NCBI RefSeq assembly: GCF_900187395.1
Contig: NZ_FYEZ01000004.1
Span: 23,868-87,867 of the forward strand
Direction of reading: 5' to 3'
DNA: 64,000 nt
DNA from: Kytococcus aerolatus
GTDB taxonomy: Bacteria; Actinomycetota; Actinomycetes; Actinomycetales; Dermatophilaceae
The notes under the pieces were generated by a model. The model did not search any database. It worked only from the letters and a program-made list of their open reading frames with translations, and had not been told where the DNA came from. Each line of letters begins with the position of its first letter. The stretch's first letter is position 1. This document shows positions 9,287 through 18,528 of the stretch, in pieces. The translations under genes were made by a program, and so were the position numbers.

Positions 9287-10201
9287 ATGGACGTCTGGGC
9301 CACACAGTCGCTGACCAAGCGATTCGGCAGCTTCACCGCGGTGGACGACCTCACCGTGTCCGTCGGGCCGGGTGTCACCGGTGTCGTCGGACACAACGGT
9401 GCGGGCAAGTCCACCCTCATCCGGATGCTGCTCGGGCTGGAGCCGCCGACCTCCGGCACCGCCACCGTGTTCGGCATCGACGCGATGGAGAATCCCCTGG
9501 AAGCCCGCTCGCGGGTGGGCTTCATGCCCGAGTACGACTGCTTCGCCCCCGACGTCAGCGCGGCCCAGGCGATCATGCACTACGGGCGACTCTCCGGCCT
9601 GCCCAAGGACGTCTCCCGCGAGCGGGCCGCCGACGTGCTGCGCCACGTCGGGCTCGACGAGGCCCGCCACCGCCCCGTCGGCAGCTACTCGACCGGCATG
9701 AAGCAGCGCGCCAAGCTGGCCCAGGCGCTCGTCCACGACCCCGACCTCGTGCTCCTCGACGAGCCCACCAACGGGCTCGACCCCGCGGGGCGCGACGAGA
9801 TGCTCTCCCTGGTGAGCCGGATCGGGCACGAGTTCGGCATCTCCGTCCTCGTGACCTCCCACCTGCTCGGTGAGCTCGAGCGCATCTGCGACCACGTGGT
9901 CGTCCTCGACGGCGGCCGCCTGACGACCTCCGCCTCCATCCACGACCTCACCCAGGACACCGGGGCCCTCGAGGTGGAGGTCGACGGCCCGCCCGAGGCC
10001 CCCGACCAGCTCGTCGAGGGTCTCCGCGCCCTCGGCCTCGAGGCCGTCCGCTCGACCGGGGCCGTGCTCGTGGGTGACTCGTCGCCGGCGAGCCGGGCCG
10101 CGGTGGTCGACCTCGTCACCACCCACGGGTGGGGCCTGGTCCGGCTCGACGCGGCGCGCCACCAGCTCACCGAGCTCTTCGTGGGGGAGGAGGTCCGATG
10201 A
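9287..10201 (+). CDS. ABC exporter ATPase
   Basis: A 304-residue ABC ATPase of the drug/lantibiotic-exporter type with Walker A GHNGAGKST, signature YSTGMKQR and Walker B VLLDEPTNGLDPAG, followed by a degenerate C-terminal domain of about 80 residues. It should power the permease whose start codon overlaps its stop by 4 bp. ATG 9287 lies 7 nt after TAGGGT (9274-9279), so leaderless. It is the first gene of a four-gene operon encoding two ATPase-permease pairs. The cargo is unknown; the upstream two-component system may control it (inference from position). Confidence 0.93.
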   Translation: MDVWATQSLTKRFGSFTAVDDLTVSVGPGVTGVVGHNGAGKSTLIRMLLGLEPPTSGTATVFGIDAMENPLEARSRVGFMPEYDCFAPDVSAAQAIMHYGRLSGLPKDVSRERAADVLRHVGLDEARHRPVGSYSTGMKQRAKLAQALVHDPDLVLLDEPTNGLDPAGRDEMLSLVSRIGHEFGISVLVTSHLLGELERICDHVVVLDGGRLTTSASIHDLTQDTGALEVEVDGPPEAPDQLVEGLRALGLEAVRSTGAVLVGDSSPASRAAVVDLVTTHGWGLVRLDAARHQLTELFVGEEVR

Positions 10202-11079
10202 CCCAGCGCGACGCGGTGATCCGCGACATCGGCTACCGGGGCTACGAGGGGCCCCGGGCCGGTCGCGCCGGGATCCTCGGCTACCTGGTGCGGCACGGCC
10301 TGTCCGCCGCCTTCGGGGGTGGGCGCAGCTGGAAGGGCAAGGTGATGCCCGCGGTCTGCCTGGTGCTCATCTGTGCACCGATGCTCATCGCCAGCGCGAT
10401 CATGCTGCTCATCCCGGTCGGGGAGATGGAGCCGGTCTTCCACCCGGCCCGGGTGCCCTACGCCTTCTACACGGTGGTCTCGCTCTTCGCGGCCGTCGCC
10501 GCCCCGACGCTCTTCTCGACCGACCTGCGCTCCCGGTCGATCGTCCACTACCTCTCCCGACCGCTCTCCCGGGTGGACTACGTCCTGGCCCGGCTGGGAG
10601 CCCTCGTCCTGGCCCTGGTGGTGCTGCAGGGATCGGCCATCCTCATCGGTGCGATCGGGTGGCTGCTGGCCTCCGGGAAGCCGCAGACGGTGCTCGGCGC
10701 CGCCGGCGTGGGTCTGCTCGGTGCGCTGCTCCTGAGCGCCGTCGTGGGGACGCTCTCCGGTCTGGTGGCCGCGCTCACCCCACGGCGGGGAGTGGCCACG
10801 GCCGTCATCCTCGGTCTGCTCCTGGTGCTCGGGGCCGTCTTCTCGGCCGTCACCGAGGCGCTGAAGTCGACCGGTGCCACCGAGGGCCTGCTGGCCCGGT
10901 TCTCCCCGATGGTGAGTCCCAGCGGGGCGGTGGAGCGCGTGGTCCGGTGGCTCACCGGCAACCACGAGCTGACGGCTGCGCCGGACGAGCTGGCCGCCGC
11001 CACCTATCTCGTGGCCGTCCTCGCCGGGCTCGTCCTGGGTGGGTGGCTGCTCGTCCGCCGATACCGGAGGGTCAGCTGA
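10198..11079 (+). CDS. ABC exporter permease
   Basis: A 293-residue membrane protein of the ABC-2 type with six predicted hydrophobic segments and a soluble N-terminal stretch opening with RDIGYRGYEGPR. The membrane part begins near residue 50. ATGA overlap with the preceding ATPase and a 1-bp TGATG overlap with the next ATPase indicate tight translational coupling. The loop DLRSRSIVHYLSRPLSR is typical of the cytoplasmic coupling region of this family. Substrate unknown. Confidence 0.9.
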   Translation: MTQRDAVIRDIGYRGYEGPRAGRAGILGYLVRHGLSAAFGGGRSWKGKVMPAVCLVLICAPMLIASAIMLLIPVGEMEPVFHPARVPYAFYTVVSLFAAVAAPTLFSTDLRSRSIVHYLSRPLSRVDYVLARLGALVLALVVLQGSAILIGAIGWLLASGKPQTVLGAAGVGLLGALLLSAVVGTLSGLVAALTPRRGVATAVILGLLLVLGAVFSAVTEALKSTGATEGLLARFSPMVSPSGAVERVVRWLTGNHELTAAPDELAAATYLVAVLAGLVLGGWLLVRRYRRVS

Positions 11080-12002
11080 TGGCGACCATGCACGTCGACG
11101 GTGTGTCCCGCTGGTACGGGGACCTGGTGGCGGTGAACGACGTCACGCTGCGGGTCCAGCCCGGTGTGACCGGTCTGCTCGGGCCGAACGGGGCTGGCAA
11201 GTCCACCCTGCTGGCGATGCTCGCCGGGTTCGAGGCCCCCTCGGCGGGGGAGGTCACGCTCGACGGGGAGCCGGTCCGGGACAACCCGGGCATCTACCGC
11301 CGGCTGGCGATGATGCCCGAGACCGAGGCCATGTACGACGAGCTGACCGGACGCGAGTTCGTCACCGCGATGGCGCGCCTCCACCGGCTGCCGGACGTGC
11401 GGGTCGCTACCGACCGGGCGCTGACCCTGGTGGACCTCCACGACGCGGCCGACCGCCGGATCGGCAAGTACTCCAAGGGCATGCGCCAACGGATCAAGAT
11501 GGCCGCCTCCCTGGTGCACGAGCCGGAGGTGCTCCTCCTGGACGAGCCCTTCAACGGCATGGACCCCGGGCAGCGCGTCCGCCTCATGGGCACCCTGCAC
11601 GAGTACGCCGACCGCGGTGCCAGCGTGGTGGTGAGCAGCCACATCCTCGAGGAGGTCCAGCAGCTGGCCGGCACCATCGAGGTGATGGTCGCCGGACGCC
11701 ACCTGGCCTCCGGAGACTTCCGCTCGCTGCGGCGCCTCATGACCGACCGGCCGCACCAGTACGAGGTGGTCTCCGGGGACGACCGGCGCCTGGCCGCAGC
11801 CCTCGTCGCCGAGGGGGCCACCGAGTCGGTCACCCTCGCCCGGGGGCTCCGCCCGAGTCTGCAGGTGCAGGTGACGGACTTCGAGGGATTCACCCGCACC
11901 CTCCCGCGGCTGGCCCGCTCGCTCGGGGTGGAGCTGGTGAGCGTCCGCCCGACGGACGAGTCGCTCGAGAGCGTGTTCAGCTATCTGGTGGAAGGACGGT
12001 GA
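11079..12002 (+). CDS. ABC exporter ATPase, second of the operon
   Basis: A 307-residue ABC ATPase with Walker A GPNGAGKST, a signature written YSKGMRQR and Walker B VLLLDEPFNGMDPGQ. The MMPETEAMYDELTGREFV segment is the Q-loop region. The last 90 residues form the poorly conserved accessory domain seen in exporter ATPases. It starts inside the stop codon of the preceding permease and pairs with the following permease. Two ATPases with two permeases in one operon could form one heteromeric exporter or two separate ones. Confidence 0.92.
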   Translation: MATMHVDGVSRWYGDLVAVNDVTLRVQPGVTGLLGPNGAGKSTLLAMLAGFEAPSAGEVTLDGEPVRDNPGIYRRLAMMPETEAMYDELTGREFVTAMARLHRLPDVRVATDRALTLVDLHDAADRRIGKYSKGMRQRIKMAASLVHEPEVLLLDEPFNGMDPGQRVRLMGTLHEYADRGASVVVSSHILEEVQQLAGTIEVMVAGRHLASGDFRSLRRLMTDRPHQYEVVSGDDRRLAAALVAEGATESVTLARGLRPSLQVQVTDFEGFTRTLPRLARSLGVELVSVRPTDESLESVFSYLVEGR

Positions 12003-12007
12003 CCGGC

Positions 12008-12718
12008 ATGACCGTGGCCCTCATGACCTGGCGGGCCCTGGCCCGCGGCTGGCGCCCGCTGCTCCTGCTGGCCCTGCCGGTGGGTGGGCTGGCGCTCGCC
12101 CTGCTGCTCCGCGTCGCCTCCGGGGGCGTGGACGAGGTGATGGCCGACTCGATCCTCCGGGACCTGGCGACCGCGGTGATCGTCCCCCTGACCGCCCTGC
12201 TCGTGGCCGTCAACGCGCTGGGCAACGAGGTGGACGACAACTCGATCGTCCACCTGCTCTCCACCCCCACCCCACGCCTGCGGATCATCCTCGAGAAGGT
12301 CCTGGTAGTCGCCCTGGTGGCGGGGGTGCTCGGGGCGCTCACCACCCTGGGCATGGGGGTGGCGATGGGGAGCGCGGAGCCGCTGCCCTGGCTGGTGGCC
12401 GGTGGGGTGTCCGGCATCGCCTACGGCGTGGTCTTCACCGCCCTGAGCGCGTGGGTGCGGCAGGCGGTGCTCATCGGGGCCCTGTACCTCGTGCTCTGGG
12501 AGGGGATGCTCATCGGGCTGGCCCCGCGGGCGCGTTTCCTGAGCATCCACCACGGTGCCCTGGCGGTCGCCGAGGCGATGCGTCCGGACAGCGCCCCGGT
12601 GACCCTCACCGGGCTGGGCCTCACCTCCGGGGTGGTCCTGCTGGGCGTCGCCGTGGTCGCCTCGCTGCTGCTCGCCTGGTGGGGACTGCGCCGGCTGCGC
12701 CTGTCCAAGGTGACCTGA
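12008..12718 (+). CDS. ABC exporter permease, second of the operon
   Basis: A 236-residue ABC-2 type membrane protein with about six hydrophobic segments and the coupling segment GNEVDDNSIVHLLSTPTPR. I use ATG 12008; an in-frame GTG at 11999 overlaps the preceding TGA and is a serious alternative adding three residues. A GGAAGG at 11990-11995 could serve either. It is the last gene of the exporter operon. Confidence 0.88.
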   Translation: MTVALMTWRALARGWRPLLLLALPVGGLALALLLRVASGGVDEVMADSILRDLATAVIVPLTALLVAVNALGNEVDDNSIVHLLSTPTPRLRIILEKVLVVALVAGVLGALTTLGMGVAMGSAEPLPWLVAGGVSGIAYGVVFTALSAWVRQAVLIGALYLVLWEGMLIGLAPRARFLSIHHGALAVAEAMRPDSAPVTLTGLGLTSGVVLLGVAVVASLLLAWWGLRRLRLSKVT

Positions 12719-12754
12719 GTCCGGGCGCTGCGAGCGGCGTGACACAGTTCACCC

Positions 12755-14257
12755 ATGACGCAGAACACCGTCCCCACCGCTGACGGGGCCAGTCGGATGA
12801 GCTCACCCCCGGACGGTGCTCCGGGCGGCTCCGGCTCGCTCATCGAGACCACCGGCTTCGAGGTCGTGGCCGAGTCGGCCCGCACCGGGAAGCCCTCCGA
12901 CCTGTTCTGGCCGTGGTTCGCCGCGAACATCTCGGTCTTCGGCCTGTCCTACGGCACGTGGATCCTCGACTTCGGCATCAGCTTCCGGCAGGCCCTCGTG
13001 GTCGGCCTGGTCGGTGTGGTCCTGAGCTTCCTCCTGTGCGGTTTCGTCGCCCTGGCCGGGAAGCGTGGCTCTGCCCCCACGATGGCGCTCTCCCGCGCCC
13101 CCTTCGGGGTGGACGGCAACAAGCTGCCGGGTGTCGTGAGCTGGCTGCTGTCGATCGGGTGGGAGACGGTGCTGGCCATCCTCGCCACGCTGGCCACCGC
13201 GACCATCGCCGAGCGCCTCGGCTGGGGCGGCGGCACGACGACCAAGATCATCGCCGCGGCGGTCGTGGCCGGCCTCATCGTGGTCCTCGCCGTGCTCGGC
13301 TACCAGGTCATCATGCGGATGCAGTCGATCTTCACCTGGCTCACCGCCGCGATCACGGTCGCCTACGTGCTGCTGACCCTGGACGAGGTCGACCTGGCGG
13401 CCGTGACCTCCATCCCCGACGGCAGCGCGCAGGCCATGATCGGCGCGCTCATCATGACCATGACCGGCTTCGGCCTGGGCTGGGTCAACATCGCCAGCGA
13501 CTGGTCGCGCTACCTGCCGCGCTCGGCCTCGGGGGCGCAGGTGGTCCTGTGGAACACCTTGGGCGGCGCCCTGGCCCCGTGCGGGCTGGTCGTCTTCGGT
13601 CTGCTCCTCGCCGGCTCCGACGAGGGGCTGCGCGCCGCCATCGCCGCCGACCCGATCGGTGCCCTGGCCGCGGCCCTGCCCACCTGGTTCCTCGTGCCCT
13701 TCCTCGTGGCCGCCGTGATCAGCCTGGTCTCGGGCGCCGTGCTGGGGATCTACTCCTCCGGGCTCACGCTGCTCAGCCTGGGGGTCCGCCTCCCGCGCCC
13801 GGCGGCTGCCGGCATCGACGGGCTGATCCTCACCCTGGGCACGCTCTACGTGGTCTTCGTGGCCGACAGCTTCTTCGGCCCCTTCCAGGGCTTCCTCATC
13901 ACCCTCGGCGTCCCGATCGCCGCCTGGGCGGGCATCTTCCTGGCCGACATCGCGCTGCGTCGTCGGGACTACGACGAGGCGGCGCTCTTCGACGCCCGCG
14001 GCCGGTACGGCTCGGTGGCCTGGGGGCCGGTCCTGCTCATGCTGCTGGCCTCGGTCATCGGCTGGGGCCTGGTGACCAACGCCTACGCCGGGTGGCTGGA
14101 GTGGCAGGGCTACCTGCTCGGTCCGCTGGGTCTCGGCGGCCGGGAGGGGGAGTGGGCGTGGTCCAACCTCGGGGTGCTCGTGGCCCTGGTGCTGGGCTTC
14201 GTCGGCTATCTCGTGATCGGCCGCGGCCGGGTGCGCCGGCAGGAGGAGCGCGCATGA
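12755..14257 (+). CDS. NCS1-family permease (cytosine/purine/hydantoin type)
   Basis: A 500-residue transporter with about twelve transmembrane helices. The N-terminal WPWFAANISVFGLSYG and the GFGLGWVNIASDWSRYLP segment are NCS1 signatures of sodium- or proton-coupled uptake of nucleobases or related heterocycles. Its stop overlaps the start of a cysteine hydrolase by 4 bp (ATGA), so the pair probably imports and then hydrolyses an amide or a ring-derived compound. The exact substrate cannot be read from the sequence. A single GTTCACCC at the start codon is not a full PHO box. Confidence 0.9.
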   Translation: MTQNTVPTADGASRMSSPPDGAPGGSGSLIETTGFEVVAESARTGKPSDLFWPWFAANISVFGLSYGTWILDFGISFRQALVVGLVGVVLSFLLCGFVALAGKRGSAPTMALSRAPFGVDGNKLPGVVSWLLSIGWETVLAILATLATATIAERLGWGGGTTTKIIAAAVVAGLIVVLAVLGYQVIMRMQSIFTWLTAAITVAYVLLTLDEVDLAAVTSIPDGSAQAMIGALIMTMTGFGLGWVNIASDWSRYLPRSASGAQVVLWNTLGGALAPCGLVVFGLLLAGSDEGLRAAIAADPIGALAAALPTWFLVPFLVAAVISLVSGAVLGIYSSGLTLLSLGVRLPRPAAAGIDGLILTLGTLYVVFVADSFFGPFQGFLITLGVPIAAWAGIFLADIALRRRDYDEAALFDARGRYGSVAWGPVLLMLLASVIGWGLVTNAYAGWLEWQGYLLGPLGLGGREGEWAWSNLGVLVALVLGFVGYLVIGRGRVRRQEERA

Positions 14258-14862
14258 GCACGCAGGGGACGCCGGTGGGTCTGCCGGAGGTGGTGGAGCC
14301 GGGCGGGGCCGACGAGCACGACCTGCCCTGGCTGGTCATCGTCGACCCGCAGAACATCTTCGCCAGCCCGGACAAGAGCCCGTGGGGCAGCCCGATGTTC
14401 GCCGGCACGGTCGAGAACCTGCGGGCCCTGGCCGCGGCCCACCCGGGCCGCACCGTCATCACGCGCTTCGTCGCCGACGACGAGCCCAACGGTTCGTGGG
14501 TCCCGTACTACGCCGAGTGGTCCTTCGCCCAGGTGCCGGACGACGACGAGCTCTACGCGATCGTGCCCGAGCTGGCCGACGTCGAGGCGCTGGTCGTCAC
14601 CGAGCCGACCTTCGGCAAGTGGCACGACATGCTCCAGGTGGTGGTCGGTGAGCAGCCGCGGCTGCGGCTGGCCGGTGTCGCCACGGACTGCTGCGTCATC
14701 GCCACCGCCCTGCCCGCGGCGGACGACGGCGCCTGGGTCGAGCTCGTCACCGACGCGTGCGCCGGGTCGAGCCCGGAGAACCAGGAGCTGGCCCTGCGGC
14801 AGATGGCGCTCTTCGCCCCGCAGATCACGCAGGTGACGACCGCCGAGATCCTGCACGGCTGA
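14254..14862 (+). CDS. Isochorismatase-fold cysteine hydrolase
   Basis: A 202-residue member of the isochorismatase/nicotinamidase superfamily. The N-terminal catalytic Asp is in WLVIVDPQNIF, the nucleophile region is VATDCCVIATA, and a central Lys in TFGKWHDM may complete the triad. Family members cleave amides such as nicotinamide, N-carbamoyl compounds or ureidoacrylate. Co-translation with an NCS1 permease suggests a nucleobase-derived or hydantoin-like substrate. It does not look like PhzD, so I do not connect it to the PhzE-like gene 10 kb away. Confidence 0.87.
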   Translation: MSTQGTPVGLPEVVEPGGADEHDLPWLVIVDPQNIFASPDKSPWGSPMFAGTVENLRALAAAHPGRTVITRFVADDEPNGSWVPYYAEWSFAQVPDDDELYAIVPELADVEALVVTEPTFGKWHDMLQVVVGEQPRLRLAGVATDCCVIATALPAADDGAWVELVTDACAGSSPENQELALRQMALFAPQITQVTTAEILHG

Positions 14863-14888
14863 CCGGGTGGCGCGGCGGGGCCGGTGCG

Positions 14889-17564
14889 ATGATGGCCGCG
14901 ATGTCCAGCGACCTGAGTGACCCGAGCCCCGCCCCCCGCCCCCTCGTCGACCGGCTCCCGGCCAGCACCAGCCCGGACGGCGCCGAGGTCCACGAGGCCT
15001 TCGCGCAGTGGGCGCAGGACAGCGGGATCACGCTCTATCCCCACCAGGAGGAGGCGGCGCTCGAGCTCGCCGCCGGGAGCAATGTCGTCCTGGCCACGCC
15101 GACCGGTTCCGGCAAGAGCCTCGTGGCGGTGGCCGGGCACTTCGCGGCGCTGGCCACCGACCGGGTGTCCTTCTACACGGCCCCCCTGAAGGCCCTCGTC
15201 AGCGAGAAATTCTTCGCGCTCGTGGACGCCTTCGGCGCCGAGAACGTCGGCATGATGACCGGCGACGCGGCGGTGAACCCCGACGCCCCGATCATCGCCT
15301 GCACCGCCGAGGTCCTCGCGAACATGGCGCTGCGCGAGGGATCCCGGGCGGACGTCGGCCTGGTGGTCATGGACGAGTTCCACTTCTACTCCGAGCCGGA
15401 CCGCGGGTGGGCCTGGCAGGTGCCGCTGCTGGAGCTCCCGCAGGCCCAGTTCCTCCTCATGAGCGCCACCCTGGGCGACATGTCCTCCTTCGCCGAGGAC
15501 CTCACCCGGCGCACCGACCGGCCCACGGCCGTGGTCGCCGGCGCCGAGCGGCCGGTGCCGCTCACCTTCGAGTGGCGCACCACCCCGCTGGAGGAGACGC
15601 TCACCGAGCTGCTCGAGACGCACCAGTCGCCGGTCTACGTCGTCCACTTCTCGCAGAAGCAGGCCGTCGAGGGAGCGCTCGCGCTGAGCGGCACGGTGAA
15701 GATCAGCGCCGAGACGAAGGCCCGCATCGCCGAGCGGCTGGCGGAGGTGCGCTTCGCCGCAGGTTTCGGCAAGACCCTGCGCACGCTGCTGCGGCAGGGC
15801 ATCGGCGTCCACCACGCGGGCATGCTGCCGCGCTACCGGCGCCTCGTGGAGCAGCTGGCGCAGGCCGGGCTCCTGCAGGTGGTCGCCGGCACGGACACCC
15901 TCGGGGTCGGGATCAACGTGCCGATCCGCACGGTCCTGTTCACCGGGCTGGCGAAGTTCGACGGTTCCCGGATGCGGGTGCTGAAGTCCCGCGAGTTCCA
16001 CCAGATCGCGGGCCGGGCCGGGCGGGCCGGCTTCGACACCTCGGGGCACGTGGTCGTCCAGGCGCCGCCGCACGTCATCGAGAACCTGAAGCTCGAGGAG
16101 AAGGCGGGGGACGACCCGAAGAAGCGGAAGAAGCTCGTCCGCAAGCAGCCCCCGGAGGGCTTCGTCGGGTGGACCGAGGAGACCTTCACGAAGCTCGTCG
16201 GCTCCGAGCCGGAGCCGCTGGCCAGCCGGATGCGGGTCACCCACGGCACCCTCCTCAACGTCATCCAGCGCCCGGGGGAGCCGGGGGAGGCCTGGCGCAC
16301 CATGAAGCGTCTGGTCACCGACAACCACGAGACGCCCACGGGGCGGCGACGCCTCGCCCGCCGGGCCGTCGAGCTCTACCGGGGGCTGCGTGACGCCGGT
16401 GTGGTCCGGCAGGAGAAGGACCCGGAGACCGGTGTCACCCGGGTGGTCCTCGCCGACGGGGTGGGGGAGGACTTCGCCCTGAACCAGCCGCTCGCGGCCT
16501 TCGCCGTGGCGGCCGTCGAGGTGCTCGACCCCGAGTCGCCCACCTACGCCCTGGACCTCGTGAGCGTCATCGAGGCCGTGCTGGACGACCCGCGCCCGGT
16601 CCTCGTCGAGCAGCAGTTCAAGGCACGGGGGGAGGCCGTGGCCGAGATGAAGGCCGACGGCATCGAGTACACCGAGCGGATGAACCGGCTGGAGGAGATC
16701 ACCTGGCCCAAGCCCTTGGAGGAGCTGCTCGAGGCGACGCTGGAGATCTACCGCCAGTCCCACCCCTACGTGGCCTTCGAGACCCTCTCCCCGAAGTCCG
16801 TGGTGCGCGACATGTACGAGAAGGGGGCCTCCTTCGGCGAGTACGTCCGCTACTACGGGCTCGCCCGCGCCGAGGGTGTGCTGCTGCGCTATCTCTCGGA
16901 CGCCTGGCGGACCCTGCGCCACACCCTGCCGGAGCACGCCCACACCGAGGAGGTGGAGGAGATCATCGACTGGCTGGGGGAGGTCGTCCGCCAGACCGAC
17001 TCCTCGCTCGTCGACGAGTGGACGGCGCTGGCCGGGGGCGAGCTGCCGGAGCGTCCCGACGCCGAGCCGCGCCCTGCACCGGGACCGACCGGGGTCACCG
17101 CCAACGAGCGCGCCTTCCGGGTGATGGTCCGGACGGCCATGTTCCGGCGCGTCGAGCTGGTGGCCCACGACCGCTACCAGCAGCTCGGGGAGCTCGAGGA
17201 GGCGGTGGCTGCCCTCAGCGAGCCGCCGGCACGGGTGGTGATGGATGCAGCCGCGTGGGACGACGCGCTGGGTGCCTACTACGACGAGCACGAGGACGTG
17301 GGCATCGGTCCCTCGGCCCGGGCCCCCCAGTTCTTCCAGGTGAACACCCGCCCCCTGCCGGCGGAGCTGGACGCCCTGCCGGACGGGGTGCTGACCGGCG
17401 AGCGCGCCTGGCTGGTGCGGCAGGTCATCGAGGACGCGGCCGGGGACTACGACTGGGGCATCACCGCCGTGGTGGACCTCGACGCGAGCGACCACCTGGG
17501 CGAGGCCGTGGTCCGGGCCCTCTCGATGGACGCCGGGGGTGGCTCCACCGGGGGAGGGTCGTGA
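14889..17564 (+). CDS. DUF3516-type superfamily 2 helicase
   Basis: An 891-residue helicase of the Ski2/Mtr4-like group. The motor occupies about residues 45-420, with Walker A TPTGSGKS, a DEFH box (VMDEFHFYSEPD), motif III MSATLGD and motif VI HQIAGRAGRAG. The rest is the DUF3516 region specific to actinobacteria. Homologues are thought to act on RNA; the substrate is unproven. ATGs at 14889, 14892 and 14901 are all in frame with no clear ribosome binding site; the upstream one is annotated. The stop overlaps the next gene's GTG (GTGA), so that small protein is translationally coupled and may be a partner. Confidence 0.9.
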   Translation: MMAAMSSDLSDPSPAPRPLVDRLPASTSPDGAEVHEAFAQWAQDSGITLYPHQEEAALELAAGSNVVLATPTGSGKSLVAVAGHFAALATDRVSFYTAPLKALVSEKFFALVDAFGAENVGMMTGDAAVNPDAPIIACTAEVLANMALREGSRADVGLVVMDEFHFYSEPDRGWAWQVPLLELPQAQFLLMSATLGDMSSFAEDLTRRTDRPTAVVAGAERPVPLTFEWRTTPLEETLTELLETHQSPVYVVHFSQKQAVEGALALSGTVKISAETKARIAERLAEVRFAAGFGKTLRTLLRQGIGVHHAGMLPRYRRLVEQLAQAGLLQVVAGTDTLGVGINVPIRTVLFTGLAKFDGSRMRVLKSREFHQIAGRAGRAGFDTSGHVVVQAPPHVIENLKLEEKAGDDPKKRKKLVRKQPPEGFVGWTEETFTKLVGSEPEPLASRMRVTHGTLLNVIQRPGEPGEAWRTMKRLVTDNHETPTGRRRLARRAVELYRGLRDAGVVRQEKDPETGVTRVVLADGVGEDFALNQPLAAFAVAAVEVLDPESPTYALDLVSVIEAVLDDPRPVLVEQQFKARGEAVAEMKADGIEYTERMNRLEEITWPKPLEELLEATLEIYRQSHPYVAFETLSPKSVVRDMYEKGASFGEYVRYYGLARAEGVLLRYLSDAWRTLRHTLPEHAHTEEVEEIIDWLGEVVRQTDSSLVDEWTALAGGELPERPDAEPRPAPGPTGVTANERAFRVMVRTAMFRRVELVAHDRYQQLGELEEAVAALSEPPARVVMDAAAWDDALGAYYDEHEDVGIGPSARAPQFFQVNTRPLPAELDALPDGVLTGERAWLVRQVIEDAAGDYDWGITAVVDLDASDHLGEAVVRALSMDAGGGSTGGGS

Positions 17565-18178
17565 GCGGGCAGCGTCCCCGCCGCCCGGCGATGCGGACCT
17601 CGCTCCAGCTCGACCAGCACGTCGGGGGCGAGGCCCCGGCCGAGACCCTGGAGGTCGCCCACGCCACCGCCCAGGTCATCGTGCACCGGGGGCGGGCCGC
17701 CGACGACCCGGAGGTGACGCGGAGGCTCGTGGAGCTCGTGGACGAGCTGGGGCTCGACGCGCTCTCCCAGCTGTGGTCCCAGCGCCCGCCGCGCAGCCTC
17801 CCGGGGGCGCTGTGGCGGCTCCACGCCCTGCGCCAGTGGGTGATCGCGCAGCCGGAGGAGGTGGCGCGCTGGTACCGCGCGGGGAGCGCGTGGGCCGAGG
17901 TGTCGCACGCGGTGGCCGGGGTGGTGGACCCGCCCGGGCCGCAGGAGGTGCGGGTGCTGGCCGACCACGTGCTGCGCGGCGTGTACGCGGGGGACCTCGC
18001 CGTCGCGCTGGAGCGTGCGGCCGCCTTCTGCCGGGTGGTGGCGGCCGGCCGGGGCGTGGAGCCCGAGGCCGACGACCTCCCGGCCGGGGAGGGTGCGCGC
18101 CGGGGGATGGCCCTCCTGGGCACGGCCGAGGATCTCGACGCCGCGGCCCGGCTCTGGCGCCGGGACCGGTTGGAGTGA
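17561..18178 (+). CDS. Unrecognised protein coupled to the helicase
   Basis: A 205-residue, mostly helical soluble protein rich in Ala, Arg, Glu and Val, with no signal peptide or membrane segment and no catalytic motif I recognise. GTG 17561 overlaps the helicase stop by 4 bp, so it is made with the helicase. The middle part (LWRLHALRQWVIAQPEEVARWYRAG) has regularly spaced Trp and Arg residues that would suit a helical-bundle binding surface. A role as helicase accessory factor is inference from position only. Confidence 0.75.
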   Translation: MSGQRPRRPAMRTSLQLDQHVGGEAPAETLEVAHATAQVIVHRGRAADDPEVTRRLVELVDELGLDALSQLWSQRPPRSLPGALWRLHALRQWVIAQPEEVARWYRAGSAWAEVSHAVAGVVDPPGPQEVRVLADHVLRGVYAGDLAVALERAAAFCRVVAAGRGVEPEADDLPAGEGARRGMALLGTAEDLDAAARLWRRDRLE

Positions 18179-18528
18179 GCCGGGAATAGTCGCGGAGGGT
18201 GCCCGGTTGACCCCCGTGCGCACCGGTCCGTCGGTAGCCCCGGGCTCCACCCTTCGCCGCCACGAGCGGCCGCACGCCGAGAGGCGCTCCACGGGCCGGT
18301 GCGTCCCTGCCGTCGGGCGGGGAGGGGGCGGGTGCGGGTCATATCACGCGTCGCGGGGATCCCACGGGGCTGTGCACGGGATGGTCGCCAAGTGTTCACT
18401 CGCAGTTCATCGTAAGTGGCCTTGGCGTCACCTCGGGCGGCCTACTGTGTGACGTGCGGCTTATGCCGTGGTCTGCGGCAGGACATGCGCTTCGGACCAA
18501 CACTTGCGTCTCGTGAAAGGTCCCTCTC
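18179..18528. other. 350-bp intergenic region upstream of pstS
   Basis: No convincing gene is present. The first 200 bp are GC-rich and featureless apart from short inverted repeats. The last 140 bp hold a PHO box, a TACTGT -10 candidate (18443-18448) and an 80-nt leader to the GTG start of pstS. Confidence 0.7.
18394..18415 (+). promoter_or_regulatory. PHO box of pstS
   Basis: Two adjacent 11-bp direct repeats, GTTCACTCGCA followed by GTTCATCGTAA, match the actinobacterial PhoP consensus of GTTCACC-like units at 11-bp spacing. The TACTGT at 18443-18448 is a suitable -10, placing the repeats just upstream of the -35 position, as expected for an activator. Confidence 0.82.

Noticed and set aside
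12740..12757. GTTCACCC at the start of the NCS1 permease as a PHO box
   Set aside because: Only one unit is present; the 11-bp neighbour does not match.
14254..14862. Isochorismatase-fold enzyme as PhzD partner of the PhzE-like synthase
   Set aside because: It is 10 kb away, coupled to an NCS1 permease, and its N-terminus does not resemble PhzD.
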